Positions 8,852-18,588 are shown, counted from the stretch's first letter. The stretch is DNA of 64,000 nt from Vreelandella sedimenti (GCF_013416325.1 NZ_JACCGK010000007.1:62001-126000), one strand, 5' to 3'. Translations and numbers: made by a program. Notes: generated by a model not told the origin, from the letters alone.

Positions 8852-9012
8852 AAAAACTCCAATTGCGAACAAATTTGTACTTCCTGCCCGACGAATCCTG
8901 ACGGGCCTTGCGATCCGACACTGCTGTTTTTAAAAAATTCGTCGTAACGGTAAATTGTTGATTACCATTAGCGGGCTCTGGCCGCGCCCTTTGCCCTCAT
9001 GGAGACGTAAAC

Positions 9013-10188
9013 GTGTTCACGCGCTACCCGCTTGTTACGATTGTCATCGCCCAACTGTTCGGCACCTCGCTGTGGTTTAGCGTTAATGGCGTTGGCTTGG
9101 CGCTTCAGGAGTCTGTAGGCCTTAGCGAAAGCGATTTGGGTCTGCTCACCATCGCCGTTCAGGCCGGGTTTATTAGCGGCACGCTATTGATTGCCACCAC
9201 CGGCCTTGCCGACCGCATTCGCGCCAGCCACCTGTTTGCGATTTCCGCTGTTCTCGGCGCACTGATCAACGCCGCCTTTATCGGCGTGGCTGAGAGCGTG
9301 ACGCTCGCCGCTATGGCACGCTTTGCGACCGGGCTCTGTCTGGCGGGTATCTACCCGCTGGGTATGAAGCTGGTGGTGAGTTGGACACCCAGCCATGCCG
9401 GGGCGGCACTGGGCTGGCTGGTGGGCATGCTCACCTTGGGTATTGCCTCCCCGCATCTGCTACGCGGTTTAACGCTGGGTTTACCCTGGCAGTGGCCATT
9501 GCTGCTGGCCTCACTGCTGGCGCTGGTCGCTGCGCTAATGATTTTCAAACTGGGCGTTGGCCCCCACCTCCCGGCCACCGCCAAAAGCGGACGCCCCTGG
9601 GCAGGTCTGGCCGCTTTCAAACAGCCTCGTTTTCGTGCCGCCGCACTGGGTTATTTCGGCCACTGCTGGGAACTGTATGCGCTGTGGGCGCTGGTGCCGT
9701 TTCTGGTCGCCCGGGAGCTGGAGCGATTGGATGCTGCAAACAGCGCTCAGCCGTGGCTAAGTTTTGCGGTGATCGCCCTTGGCTTACCGGGTTGCGTGCT
9801 GGCAGGCAAATGGAGCCGCCAGATTGGCAGCGATCGAGTGGCCTGCGTGGCATTAGCTACCTCTGGTGCGCTGTGTTTGGTTTATCCCTTGTTGGGCAGC
9901 GCCTCGCCCTGGTTGCTGCTGGTGCTTCTCGGCTTATGGGGCGTTAGCGTTATTGCCGACTCAGCGCAGTTCTCTGCGCTGGCTAGCGCCACGGCTCCAC
10001 CCGAGCGGCTAGGGGCGGCGCTGGCGATGATGAATGCTATCGGCTTTGGGCTGACCATTCCCTCCATCGCACTGGTTACCGCACTGTGGTCGAGCCAGTC
10101 GCTGGCGGTAATTTGGTGGCTGCTACCGGGGCCTATCCTCGGGCTAATCGCCATGCGCGGGTTTTCTGCCCATAAACAGTTTTCATAA
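9013..10188 (+). CDS. MFS transporter
   Basis: 391 residues, about twelve hydrophobic helices. After helix 2 it has the MFS loop-2-type motif GLADRIRASH, and helix 4 carries RFATGLCLAGIYPLGMKL. The start is GTG at 9013, nine bases after GGAG. It resembles CynX/NimT-like or nitrate/nitrite-type single-component carriers, but the substrate cannot be read from sequence. It lies alone between the Spy-like gene, which points away, and valS. Confidence 0.85.
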   Translation: MFTRYPLVTIVIAQLFGTSLWFSVNGVGLALQESVGLSESDLGLLTIAVQAGFISGTLLIATTGLADRIRASHLFAISAVLGALINAAFIGVAESVTLAAMARFATGLCLAGIYPLGMKLVVSWTPSHAGAALGWLVGMLTLGIASPHLLRGLTLGLPWQWPLLLASLLALVAALMIFKLGVGPHLPATAKSGRPWAGLAAFKQPRFRAAALGYFGHCWELYALWALVPFLVARELERLDAANSAQPWLSFAVIALGLPGCVLAGKWSRQIGSDRVACVALATSGALCLVYPLLGSASPWLLLVLLGLWGVSVIADSAQFSALASATAPPERLGAALAMMNAIGFGLTIPSIALVTALWSSQSLAVIWWLLPGPILGLIAMRGFSAHKQFS

Positions 10189-10222
10189 ACACATCACATA
10201 CGTACGGTGCACCCACAATAGA

Positions 10223-10270
10223 GCGTGAGTAGCCCCTGACGACCACGGCCCTTACGCGGTATACTCACGC
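10223..10270 (+). promoter_or_regulatory. Candidate valS promoter inside an inverted repeat
   Basis: CTGACG (10236) and TATACT (10260) are spaced 18 bases apart and resemble a sigma-70 promoter. The -10 box overlaps one arm of a perfect nine-base inverted repeat (GCGTGAGTA / TACTCACGC, 10223-10231 and 10262-10270). Confidence 0.4.
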
Positions 10271-10323
10271 CCATTCATCTATGCACTTATACACATTTCT
10301 CGCCAGCCGTGAGCCAACTCTCC

Positions 10324-13170
10324 ATGGAAAAGACCTACCAACCCGAACAGATCGAAACCCGCTGGTACGAGCGCTGGGAAGCCGACAACCGTTTTGCTCC
10401 CTCCGGCCAGGGCACGCCTTTTTCGATCATGATTCCACCGCCCAATGTGACCGGCAGCCTGCACATGGGCCACGCGTTCCAGGACACCATCATGGATACC
10501 CTGACGCGCTGGAAACGGATGCAGGGTAATAACACCCTGTGGCAGGTAGGCACCGACCACGCCGGTATCGCGACGCAGATGCTGGTGGAGCGCAAGATTG
10601 CGGCTGAAGAGGGCAAGACCCGCCACGACCTTGGCCGCGATGCGTTTATCGACAAGGTATGGGAGTGGAAACACGAATCCGGCGGCCATATTACCCGCCA
10701 GCTGCGCCGCATGGGCGCTAGCGTCGACTGGTCTCGCGAACGCTTCACCATGGACGACGGCTTCTACAAAGCGGTACAAGAAGTGTTTGTGCGCCTGCAC
10801 GAAGAGAAGTTGATCTATCGTGGCAAGCGCTTGGTCAACTGGGATCCGACACTGCACACCGCCATTTCTGACCTGGAAGTGGAAAACAAAGAGCAGCAAG
10901 GCAGCTTCTGGCATTTCCGCTACCCGCTGGCGGACGGCGTTAAAACCACCGACGGCAAGGATTACCTCGTGGTTGCCACCACCCGTCCGGAAACCCTGCT
11001 GGGCGATACCGGCGTGGCAGTTAACCCGGAAGATGTGCGCTACGCCTCCCTGGTCGGCAAATTTATCGAGCTACCGTTGGTCGGTCGCCGAATTCCGGTG
11101 GTTGCTGACGAGCACGCCGATATGGAGAAAGGTTCAGGCTGCGTCAAGATCACCCCCGCCCACGACTTCAATGACTACGAAGTCGGCAAGCGCCAGAACC
11201 ACCTGCTGATCAACGTCTTCTCCAAAGACGCGGCGATCCTTGAGCAGGCCGAGATCTTCGACCTGAAAGGACAACCCCAGCCCGATGTAGACGCCACTCT
11301 GCCTGCCAAGTACGCAGGTCTCGACCGCTTTGAAGCGCGCAAGCAGATCGTTGCCGACATGGATGCCCTGGGCCTGCTAGAGCAAGTTGAAGTTGTTAAC
11401 AACACCCTGCCTTATGGTGACCGTTCGGGCGATGTCATCGAGCCGCTGCTCACCGACCAGTGGTTTGTAGCCGTGGAGTCTCTCGCCAAGCCCGCCATCG
11501 AAGCGGTGGAAAATGGCGATATCCAGTTCGTGCCCAAGAACTACGAGAACATGTACTTCGCCTGGATGCGCGACCTGCAGGATTGGTGTATCTCCCGCCA
11601 GCTATGGTGGGGCCACCGCATCCCGGCCTGGTACGACGAGGAAGGCAATGTCTACGTTGCTCGCAGCGAAGCCGAGGCTCGCGAGAAGCATGAGCTCGGC
11701 CCCGATGTCACCTTGACGCAAGATGAAGACGTACTCGATACCTGGTTCAGCTCGGGCCTGTGGACGTTCGGCACCCTCGGCTGGCCGGAAGAGACGCCAG
11801 AGCTGAAGACCTTCCACCCCAGCAGCGTGCTGGTCACCGGCTTTGACATCATCTTCTTCTGGGTTGCCCGGATGATCATGATGACCCTGAAGTTCACCAA
11901 GCAGGTACCGTTCAAGACGGTTTACGTACACGGTTTGGTGCGCGACGGCCAGGGGCAGAAGATGTCCAAATCCAAGGGCAACGTACTCGACCCCATCGAC
12001 CTGATCGACGGCATCACGCTGGATGAGCTGCTCGAAAAGCGCACCGGCAATATGATGCAGCCGAAACAGGCCAAGGCGATTGCCAAAGCGACCAAGGACG
12101 AGTTCAAAGACGGTATTGAAGCCCACGGCACCGATGCGCTGCGCTTTACCTTCCTCTCCCAAGCCACCACCGGGCGTGATATCAAGTTTGATATGAGCCG
12201 CCTGGATGGCTACCGCAACTTCTGCAACAAGCTGTGGAACGCCTCGCGCTACGTGCTGATGAACGCCGAAGGCGAAGATTGCGGCACTGGTGGTGAAGAG
12301 GTTGAGCTTTCCCTGGCCGACCGTTGGATTATCTCGCAGTTGCAGAAAACCGAAGCCCAGGTCACCAAGGCGATGGACGAGTACCGCTTTGACCACGCCT
12401 CCCAGGCACTGTATGAGTTCGTCTGGAACGAATACTGCGACTGGTACCTGGAGCTTTCCAAGCCGGTGTTGTGGGATGAAAATGCCACGGCAGAAGCCAA
12501 GCGCGGTACCCGCCGCACGCTGGTACGCGTACTCGAAGCGATTCTGCGCCTTGCTCACCCGATGATGCCCTATATCACCGAGGAGATTTGGCAGCGCGTC
12601 TCGCCGCTGGCAGGCGTGTATATGGGTGACGATGCGTCGATCATGCTGCAAGCCTGGCCAGAAGCCGACGAAAGCAAAATCGACGACCAGGCCAGCCTGG
12701 ATATCGAGTGGTTGAAAGGCGTCATCATCGCCGTGCGTAACATCCGCGCCGAGATGAACATCGCCCCCGGCAAGCCTCTTGACGTACTGCTCACCAAAGG
12801 CAAGCCTGAAGACGCCGAGCGCCTGGAGAGCAACCGTCGCTTCCTTTCCAAACTCGCCAAGCTGGAAAGCGTTACCTGGCTTGAAAAACCAGACGACGCC
12901 CCGCTCTCAGCCACGCAGTTGGTGGGTGATATGGAAGTGCTGGTACCGATGGCGGATCTGATCGACAAAGACGCCGAAATCGCCCGCCTCAGTAAAGAGA
13001 TCGAGAAGCAGGACAAGCTGATCGGCGGCATCGAGAAGAAGCTTGGCAACGACGGTTTTATCGCCAAAGCCCCGGTAGCAGTGGTGGATAAAGAGCGCGG
13101 CAAGCTGGCTGAATTCCAAGCCACCAAGCAGTTGCTGGAAGAACAGCGCGCTAAAATCTCAGCGCTGTAA
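10324..13170 (+). CDS. valS: Valyl-tRNA synthetase
   Basis: 948 residues from the ATG at 10324, which aligns with MEKTY at the start of E. coli ValS. A GTG at 10309 would add five residues; neither start has a strong Shine-Dalgarno sequence. This class I enzyme charges tRNA-Val and edits Thr-tRNA. HMGH (HIGH box, residues 47-50), the CP1 editing domain ([12 protein letters not shown]), KMSKS (about residue 546), the anticodon-binding helices and a C-terminal coiled coil (from about residue 880) are all present. It is complete and typical. Confidence 0.97.
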   Translation: MEKTYQPEQIETRWYERWEADNRFAPSGQGTPFSIMIPPPNVTGSLHMGHAFQDTIMDTLTRWKRMQGNNTLWQVGTDHAGIATQMLVERKIAAEEGKTRHDLGRDAFIDKVWEWKHESGGHITRQLRRMGASVDWSRERFTMDDGFYKAVQEVFVRLHEEKLIYRGKRLVNWDPTLHTAISDLEVENKEQQGSFWHFRYPLADGVKTTDGKDYLVVATTRPETLLGDTGVAVNPEDVRYASLVGKFIELPLVGRRIPVVADEHADMEKGSGCVKITPAHDFNDYEVGKRQNHLLINVFSKDAAILEQAEIFDLKGQPQPDVDATLPAKYAGLDRFEARKQIVADMDALGLLEQVEVVNNTLPYGDRSGDVIEPLLTDQWFVAVESLAKPAIEAVENGDIQFVPKNYENMYFAWMRDLQDWCISRQLWWGHRIPAWYDEEGNVYVARSEAEAREKHELGPDVTLTQDEDVLDTWFSSGLWTFGTLGWPEETPELKTFHPSSVLVTGFDIIFFWVARMIMMTLKFTKQVPFKTVYVHGLVRDGQGQKMSKSKGNVLDPIDLIDGITLDELLEKRTGNMMQPKQAKAIAKATKDEFKDGIEAHGTDALRFTFLSQATTGRDIKFDMSRLDGYRNFCNKLWNASRYVLMNAEGEDCGTGGEEVELSLADRWIISQLQKTEAQVTKAMDEYRFDHASQALYEFVWNEYCDWYLELSKPVLWDENATAEAKRGTRRTLVRVLEAILRLAHPMMPYITEEIWQRVSPLAGVYMGDDASIMLQAWPEADESKIDDQASLDIEWLKGVIIAVRNIRAEMNIAPGKPLDVLLTKGKPEDAERLESNRRFLSKLAKLESVTWLEKPDDAPLSATQLVGDMEVLVPMADLIDKDAEIARLSKEIEKQDKLIGGIEKKLGNDGFIAKAPVAVVDKERGKLAEFQATKQLLEEQRAKISAL

Positions 13171-13241
13171 GTCCTCTCCCGGCGCCAGGCAACGCTGACG
13201 GCATGCTTGCCCGCTGATCGGATAGCGCCTATAACGGGTAA

Positions 13242-14993
13242 ATGGACTCCCCCAGCACAGACAGCGTTTTGACCCGACACCCCCTGGCGGTGTTGCGCTT
13301 CCTTGGTTTGGTGCTTTTGGGCAGTGGCGTTGGAGGGGTGGCGGCTCTGGCCGCCGTAGGCTTCGTTAATGCGGTGGTATGGCTCAACGACCTGCTGTTG
13401 ATCTCCCCCCGAGGCCAGATGATGGCTGCAGACACCACTCTGGTGATCCTGGCTACCCTGCTGGTGCCAACCCTTGGGGGGCTGCTCGTTGGTCAACTGC
13501 ACCGCGGCCTGCCTGGGGGCCGCCCCCATACACCTGCCGACGCCATCGCTGCCGTCCAGACCCGCCGAGGTCGCCTACCCGCCAAGGCTGGTGCTCTCTC
13601 AGCGTTAAGCGGTTTGGTGTCGTTAGGCGCAGGCGCCTCGGTGGGTCAGTACGGCCCCCTGGTACACCTCGGCGCGACTCTCGGCTCGCTGATTACACGC
13701 TTGCTGCGCCTGGGGCGATCAGAGGACAATATCACTATCGCTTGCGGGGTAGCGGCAGCCATCGCTGCGGCCTTCAATGCACCACTGGCGGGCATTGTCT
13801 TCGCCCACGAAGTCGTGCTACGCCACTATGCCCTGCGCGCCTTCGCGCCAGTGGCTGCCGCCGCCATCGTCGGCTATGTGCTGGCCACTCAGTTGCTTGC
13901 TCAGGGGACGCTGTTCCATATCACTGAGCCTGGCGTGCCTCAACCTTGGGAATTCGCCCTTTTCCTAGCCTTGGGTGGCCTAGGCGCCTTGGTGGCTGGA
14001 GGCTATATGCATGCCATTCTTGCCATGGGCCAGCTGGCCAGGCGGCTACCACTGCCCACCAGCCTTCATCCCGCACTAGCCGGGGCTTTGCTCGGCCTAA
14101 CGGCTCTTTGGGTACCCGATATTCTCGGCATGGGCCAAGAAACCCTGCGCTTCGCCACCTTGCCCGGGGCCTATAGCGGCGGCGAGCTGCTGATGGTACT
14201 GCTACTAAAGCTGGCCGCGACCGCTTTGTGCCTGGGGCTGGGCTTTGCTGGTGGTGTCTTCAGCCCAGCGCTGGTGATCGGCACCCTCTTCGGCGCCCTA
14301 GCCGGCACCCTGGTAGCGGAGCTGGGCGGTGGCCAGGAGACGTTTATCTTCTATGCGGTGTGCGGCATGGTCGCGGTCACCGCACCGGTCCTCGGCGCGC
14401 CTCTTACCACCCTGCTGATCGTCTTTGAACTCACCGGCAGTTATGCGTTGACCACCGCCGCCCTGGCCAGCGTCACGCTAGCCAATCCGCTGGCCGCCCA
14501 ACTGTTCGGCCGCTCGCTATTCGATATTCAATTAGCCCGCCGTGGCTTGGATCTCTCCGCTGGCCGCAGTCGCGCCGTGCTCCAGGAGACGCGGTTGACC
14601 GAGTTGATTAGCCATGATGCCGTCACCTTGGCCCCCGCGACCCCACTGAAAGCGGCCATCTCACGCCTTAGTCAAGCGGGCCATGGCGAAGCTTATCGGG
14701 TAGACGGCCGAGGGCGTTACCAAGGCTGCGTGACGTTGGCGAGCCTGGAGAGCTTCCGCGAAGGCAGCGAGGCCACAACCCTGGCCGACTGTCCCGAAAC
14801 ACCCCGCCCAGTGCTAGATCCGCACGCCTCACTTTGGGAGGCAATGCAGCAGCTACAAAAGGTCACTGGCGAGGCCATCGCCGTCGTGGATGACGAACGG
14901 CGCTTCTTGGGGGTGGCCTATGAGTCGAGCATTGCTCGAGCCTTCTTGTATCACAGCGACGCCCTACGACGGGAGGAACACGGTGCTGGCTAG
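13242..14993 (+). CDS. CLC-family chloride channel with C-terminal CBS pair
   Basis: 583 residues: a CLC membrane domain (about 20-425) and a cytoplasmic CBS-like region (about 440-575). Helix-N motif GGVFSP (337-342) and the pore tyrosine (Tyr401 in ELTGSYAL) are present, as is Glu190 at the likely internal proton-glutamate position. The helix-F motif, GREGP in ClcA, reads GQYGP (135-139), so the gating glutamate is replaced by Tyr137. The GSGIP motif is also not conserved. Loss of the gating glutamate usually means a channel rather than a Cl-/H+ exchanger. The gene's end overlaps the next gene's GTG by 11 bases. Confidence 0.88.
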   Translation: MDSPSTDSVLTRHPLAVLRFLGLVLLGSGVGGVAALAAVGFVNAVVWLNDLLLISPRGQMMAADTTLVILATLLVPTLGGLLVGQLHRGLPGGRPHTPADAIAAVQTRRGRLPAKAGALSALSGLVSLGAGASVGQYGPLVHLGATLGSLITRLLRLGRSEDNITIACGVAAAIAAAFNAPLAGIVFAHEVVLRHYALRAFAPVAAAAIVGYVLATQLLAQGTLFHITEPGVPQPWEFALFLALGGLGALVAGGYMHAILAMGQLARRLPLPTSLHPALAGALLGLTALWVPDILGMGQETLRFATLPGAYSGGELLMVLLLKLAATALCLGLGFAGGVFSPALVIGTLFGALAGTLVAELGGGQETFIFYAVCGMVAVTAPVLGAPLTTLLIVFELTGSYALTTAALASVTLANPLAAQLFGRSLFDIQLARRGLDLSAGRSRAVLQETRLTELISHDAVTLAPATPLKAAISRLSQAGHGEAYRVDGRGRYQGCVTLASLESFREGSEATTLADCPETPRPVLDPHASLWEAMQQLQKVTGEAIAVVDDERRFLGVAYESSIARAFLYHSDALRREEHGAG

Positions 14994-16101
14994 ACGATTG
15001 ATCCCAGGACTTCTGGCCGGGCTGCTCGTCCTGGCAACCCCCATCAGGGCGTAAGTGCCCGACGCTGCCGACTCTCTGACGGTATTGAGCTGGGGCGGTG
15101 CCTACGAGCACGCCCAGCGCCGTGCCCTCTTCACACCCTTCACCGAGGCCCATGATGTACCGGTGGCAGTGGACAACTATAACGGCGGCCTGACGGAACT
15201 CCGCCAGGCCGTGGCGGAGAACGATGTCCCCTGGGACGTACTCGATATGACCCGCAGCGAGGCCATGGCAGCCTGCGAAGAGGGGCTACTGGAACCGCTA
15301 CCCCCCGAGCTAGCCGCCCCAGCGCCGGACGGCACTCCGGCATCCCAAGACTTCTTTCCTGGCGCCCTGGGGCGCTGTTTTATCAGCCATTCGATCTTTG
15401 CTACCGTCGTGGCCTATCGCCGTGATGCTTTCCCCGGGGAGCGCCCCACTCGCATCGCCGATCTCTTCGATCAACAGCGTTTCCCTGGCCCCCGGGCCTT
15501 ACAGCGCACCCCCGCGGCTAATCTGGAGTGGGCGCTGCTCTCCTACCGGGTACCACGGGAAGAACTCTACCGTCTGCTCAGTACCCGCCGCGGCCTGGAC
15601 TTGGCCTTCGCCCGGCTGCAAAGCATCGACAATATCCACTGGTGGGAGGCTGGCGAAACCCCGGTGCGCCTGCTAGAGGAGGGCCAGGTGGTCATGGCTT
15701 CCGGCTACAATGGCCGCTTCTTCGCTGCCATGGTGGAGCGCGACCTGCCCATTGAGATCCTCTGGGACGGCCAGCTCCAGGAACATGAGACCTGGGCGAT
15801 CCCCCGCGGTGCCTCGAACCCCGAGGCAGCCCAAACGTTTATTCGTTTCGCCACTACCAGCGAGCGCCAAGTGGAGCTGGCCCGACATATCCCCTATGGT
15901 CCAGCGCGACGCTCTGCTGCTATGCAGGTCACCACCCACCGCGACAGTGGCCTGGACATGCGCCTGCATATTCCCACCCACCCCATCAACGCCCAGGGTG
16001 CGGTGACCAAGGACGAGACTTGGTATGCCCGTACCCAGGAACGCATTGAGGCCCTCTTTCGCGAGACCCTGTTTCGTGAAGCCCTGACGACACAAAAATG
16101 A
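14983..16101 (+). pseudogene. Extracellular solute-binding protein, stopped at the signal-peptide boundary
   Basis: A GTG at 14983, preceded by GGAGG and overlapping the CLC stop, opens a typical signal peptide of 23 codons (MLARRLIPGLLAGLLVLATP...). It ends at TAA (15052-15054) exactly where cleavage would be expected. The same frame continues from GTG 15055 for 348 codons of a PotD-like periplasmic binding protein (LTVLSWGGAYEHAQRRALF near its start). A single C-to-T change (CAA to TAA) would explain it. AGGG five bases before GTG 15055 might allow reinitiation, but the product would stay in the cytoplasm. No permease or ATPase genes accompany it. Confidence 0.8.
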
Positions 16102-16148
16102 ATGCGCAGTGCGGTTTCAAAAAATGAGCGGTTACAGTTAACGTGGCA

Positions 16149-16268
16149 ATGCTGATAACCGTACTACGACATTGGGAACGAGGTGATCGCACTCCCCATG
16201 GCCCAGCGCTGGCATTACTGCATATCGTTGCCAAGGAACCAAAGGCTGTACTGAGAGCATTGGGCTAA
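16149..16268 (+). pseudogene. C-terminal remnant of an HTH antitoxin-type regulator
   Basis: Only 39 codons are in frame. The sequence VLRHWERGDRTPHGPA, then LLHIVAKEPKAVLRALG and a stop, is the characteristic tail of NadS/HigA-like XRE-family antitoxins, in which the recognition helix is followed by (L)R(N/H)WE-G-R-P-GPA. The first half of the HTH and the toxin partner are missing; upstream sequence does not continue the domain in any frame. It is an eroded toxin-antitoxin locus, not a working gene. Confidence 0.65.
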
Positions 16269-16354
16269 CAGAAATGCTCTTTTAAATTCGATATTTTTGA
16301 ATTTGAAGCTGTCGGCTACTATTTCGGTTCGCTCAGACTGAGTGTTATTGCGTA

Positions 16355-16576
16355 TTACCCAACCGCTTGGTCCTCCAACTCAGCAATTAATAGCAGAGCG
16401 TCCAGGCCTCGCAATTTCAGATCCAAGCGTGTCTGCCACTCAGTGTCTGAGAGCGTTACTTCCTGCTCGTAAGTTGAGCCAAAAGAGTCAGGCGCATCCT
16501 CAAGAGAGTTCAACCGCGCCAACTGATAAAGCTGCCAATCTAGCGGGGTTAATACTCTGCTCTTTACGTCACTCAT
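16355..16576 (-). pseudogene. Truncated GNAT acetyltransferase (N-terminal fragment)
   Basis: 73 codons. The stretch LYQLARLNSLEDAPDSFGST followed by an E-W-RL pattern matches the first strand-helix-helix unit of GNAT N-acetyltransferases (usual length about 150-170). Translation stops right after a strand (LLLIAELEDQAVG), before the acetyl-CoA-binding R/Q-x-x-G-x-G/A motif. No frame downstream restores it. The fragment cannot be catalytic. Confidence 0.6.
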
Positions 16577-16614
16577 GATCGAGATCTTCCTACATGATGA
16601 GGGGCCCTGAGGTG

Positions 16615-17212
16615 CTAAAGATCCTGTGCGTAACGCGCAAGCATCTCTTCCTGTCTCTCGGGAGAGCAGCTACGACCTATTTGCTCGTGAATCATCTGCC
16701 CCATCGTCGGCAATACGGAACGCTCGCGACGGCTCTCATCTGCCCAAAGTTTGGAGCGCATAAAGGCTTTAGCGCAGTGAAGGTAAGCCTCCTCAACCGT
16801 CACCTCAATAACCACTTTTGGTGCTCGCTTCTCTGATGCAAAAAGCTGCAGCTTTTCCTCATCCACCGAGACATGCGCCGCACCATTTATGCGTAGTGTC
16901 TCATCGACCCCAGGGATTAAAAACAGCAATCCAGCCCGACCGCTCTCGACAATTTTTAAGTGAATCCAATCGGTTATTACCTGGAGAATCTGGAATCACC
17001 AAAGTAAGGTCATCAACCACCTTGATGAAACCTGACTCTCCTCCACGTGGCGACGCATCAAAGCCCGACGCGTTTCCAGTGGCGATGACCACAAAGGGAG
17101 AAAGCTCGATAAATCGCTGACAGTGCCGGTCAAGTCGCGATAGCTGCTTCTTCAGCGCTCTCTCCTTTGGCTCAGGATATAGCTGGTATAGCTCTTCGGT
17201 GGTGCGAATCAT
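16615..17212 (-). pseudogene. PPOX-type FMN-binding protein, frameshifted
   Basis: Two overlapping frames make one protein of about 198 residues. Codons from 17212 give MIRTTEELYQLYPEPKERAL through VVDDLTLVIPDSPGNNRLDS; the second frame continues from about 16955 with IVESGRAGLLFLIPGVDET and ends at 16615. Together they match pyridoxamine-phosphate-oxidase-like flavoproteins of the MSMEG_1061 type. The shift is at a run of five T (16953-16957 on the plus strand) and looks like loss of two bases or gain of one. It is either a pseudogene or a sequencing error in a homopolymer. Confidence 0.75.
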
Positions 17213-17544
17213 GATCCCTCAATACAAAAACTGCCGACTCAATAATAATGAAACAGGCAACAGCTATTGCTCACGCGTAAATGGCGATGGCTGTTAACGG
17301 TAAGCGATCCCGACAATGCCCGCTCTAATCCCACAAAATCTACTTAATCACAACGCTAGCAGAAAATACTCCGAAGATAATTAACTTATTAGTTATGACT
17401 CATAATATCTATGCAGCGCTAGCGCATGACATATTGGCCCCCTTACACCCCACTTTAACCACATTTTCTTACGAAACGTGTAAGGTTGGTACAAGAACGG
17501 CCACTAAGTGGCATCGCTGATTCAGCAACGACACGGACTGCTCT
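17213..17544. promoter_or_regulatory. Regulatory region before the kinase-YnjBCD operon
   Basis: 332 bases without a gene. It contains a perfect palindrome TTATGA-C-TCATAA (17393-17405) and, further down, exact eight-base inverted arms CCTTACAC (17441-17448) and GTGTAAGG (17478-17485), 29 bases apart, which could fold in the mRNA leader. No TPP-type or other familiar riboswitch core was recognised. Confidence 0.4.
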
Positions 17545-18588
17545 ATGCCGACACCAACCGAAGCGCGTTTACAGGCGCTGGCAACCGAATTAAAGCGGGC
17601 CGGGACTGCATACCATGAGCTTACGCCGATGGCGGATACCGGGCTGGCCCATGATCATGTGTGGATTCATCGCAGCGAAGGCAATGACTGGGTGGCGCGA
17701 CTGCCGAAGCAGAGTCAGATGAACCTGCCGCCTGAAGAGAACCTTGCCTATCAGACCGCCTGTTACCAGCGTTCTAGCCCTGGTGGGCACACGCCGAAAC
17801 TTTATGACACCCTGCCACCGAGCGAGGCATTGCCCCGGGGAGGCCTGTTGGTCGAGGCTATCCGTGGCCGCTTGGCCAAGTTGCCGGAAGACCTGCCTGC
17901 CATCGCGGATGCTCTAGCCAGCTTGCATAGCCAACCGCTACCCAGTGTCGCGCAGCGGGCACCGCTGCTTGCCCCTGAAGACCCGTGGCAAGCGATGGTG
18001 GATGAAGTGCGCCAGCAGGCTAACTGGCTGAGCGATGCGCAACTTTCGAGCAAAGTCACTCAGCGAATTAAGCAGGAGCTGGATCTGCTCCCGCCACGAC
18101 TACGCGATGCCACGCCGACACTGATTAGCTTTGACACCCACCCTGGCAACTTCTTAATTCGTGACGATGGCCGTGCAGTGTTGGTGGATTTAGAGAAGTG
18201 CCGCTACGGCCTGCCGGGTATCGACCTCGCCCACACCAGCCTCTACACCTCGACCACCTGGGACATAAGCAGCCAAGCGGTGCTATCGCTAAGTGACGTG
18301 ATTAGCTTTTATCGCCGCTGGCAAGCCAACATGGATAAGTCGCCCGATACCGACACCCTGGTTGCCTGTCGCCGCGCTACCTGGCTCTGGTCGCTGACCT
18401 GGTGTGCCAAATGGCGTGCCCAGCATTTGAATACCAAGGATGCCCTGCAACGTGGCGAAGACTGGTCCGCAGAACTCACCGCCCCGGCAGTAATCGATCA
18501 CGTACGTGACCGCGTTGAACACTACCTCTCGCTGCCGACGATTGATCACGTTCATAGCGAGCTTCAGTGCTTGCAAGCCACCCTATAA
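17545..18588 (+). CDS. APH/choline-kinase-like phosphotransferase
   Basis: 347 residues of the protein-kinase-like aminoglycoside/choline kinase superfamily. The catalytic loop reads SFDTHPGNFL (about residue 195) in place of the usual HGDxxxxN, with the metal-binding D-x-E in VLVDLEKCRYG. An N-lobe nucleotide region with VARLPKQS is also visible. Such enzymes phosphorylate small hydroxylated molecules such as choline, thiamine, hydroxylated amines or sugars. It is the first gene of a run with a YnjBCD importer, which suggests that it phosphorylates the imported compound. The specific substrate is unknown. Confidence 0.8.
   Translation: MPTPTEARLQALATELKRAGTAYHELTPMADTGLAHDHVWIHRSEGNDWVARLPKQSQMNLPPEENLAYQTACYQRSSPGGHTPKLYDTLPPSEALPRGGLLVEAIRGRLAKLPEDLPAIADALASLHSQPLPSVAQRAPLLAPEDPWQAMVDEVRQQANWLSDAQLSSKVTQRIKQELDLLPPRLRDATPTLISFDTHPGNFLIRDDGRAVLVDLEKCRYGLPGIDLAHTSLYTSTTWDISSQAVLSLSDVISFYRRWQANMDKSPDTDTLVACRRATWLWSLTWCAKWRAQHLNTKDALQRGEDWSAELTAPAVIDHVRDRVEHYLSLPTIDHVHSELQCLQATL

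Noticed and set aside
11602..12651. 349-codon open frame on the minus strand
   Set aside because: It lies wholly antisense to valS, has no recognisable domain and owes its length to high-GC codon bias of the real gene.
12570..13529. 319-codon minus-strand frame across the valS end and CLC start
   Set aside because: Spans two real genes on the opposite strand; sequence is Ser/Ala-rich shadow with no motif.
17213..17544. Possible TPP riboswitch before the YnjBCD genes
   Set aside because: The conserved CUGAGA and GAACCUGA(U) cores are absent, so thiamine control is not supported.
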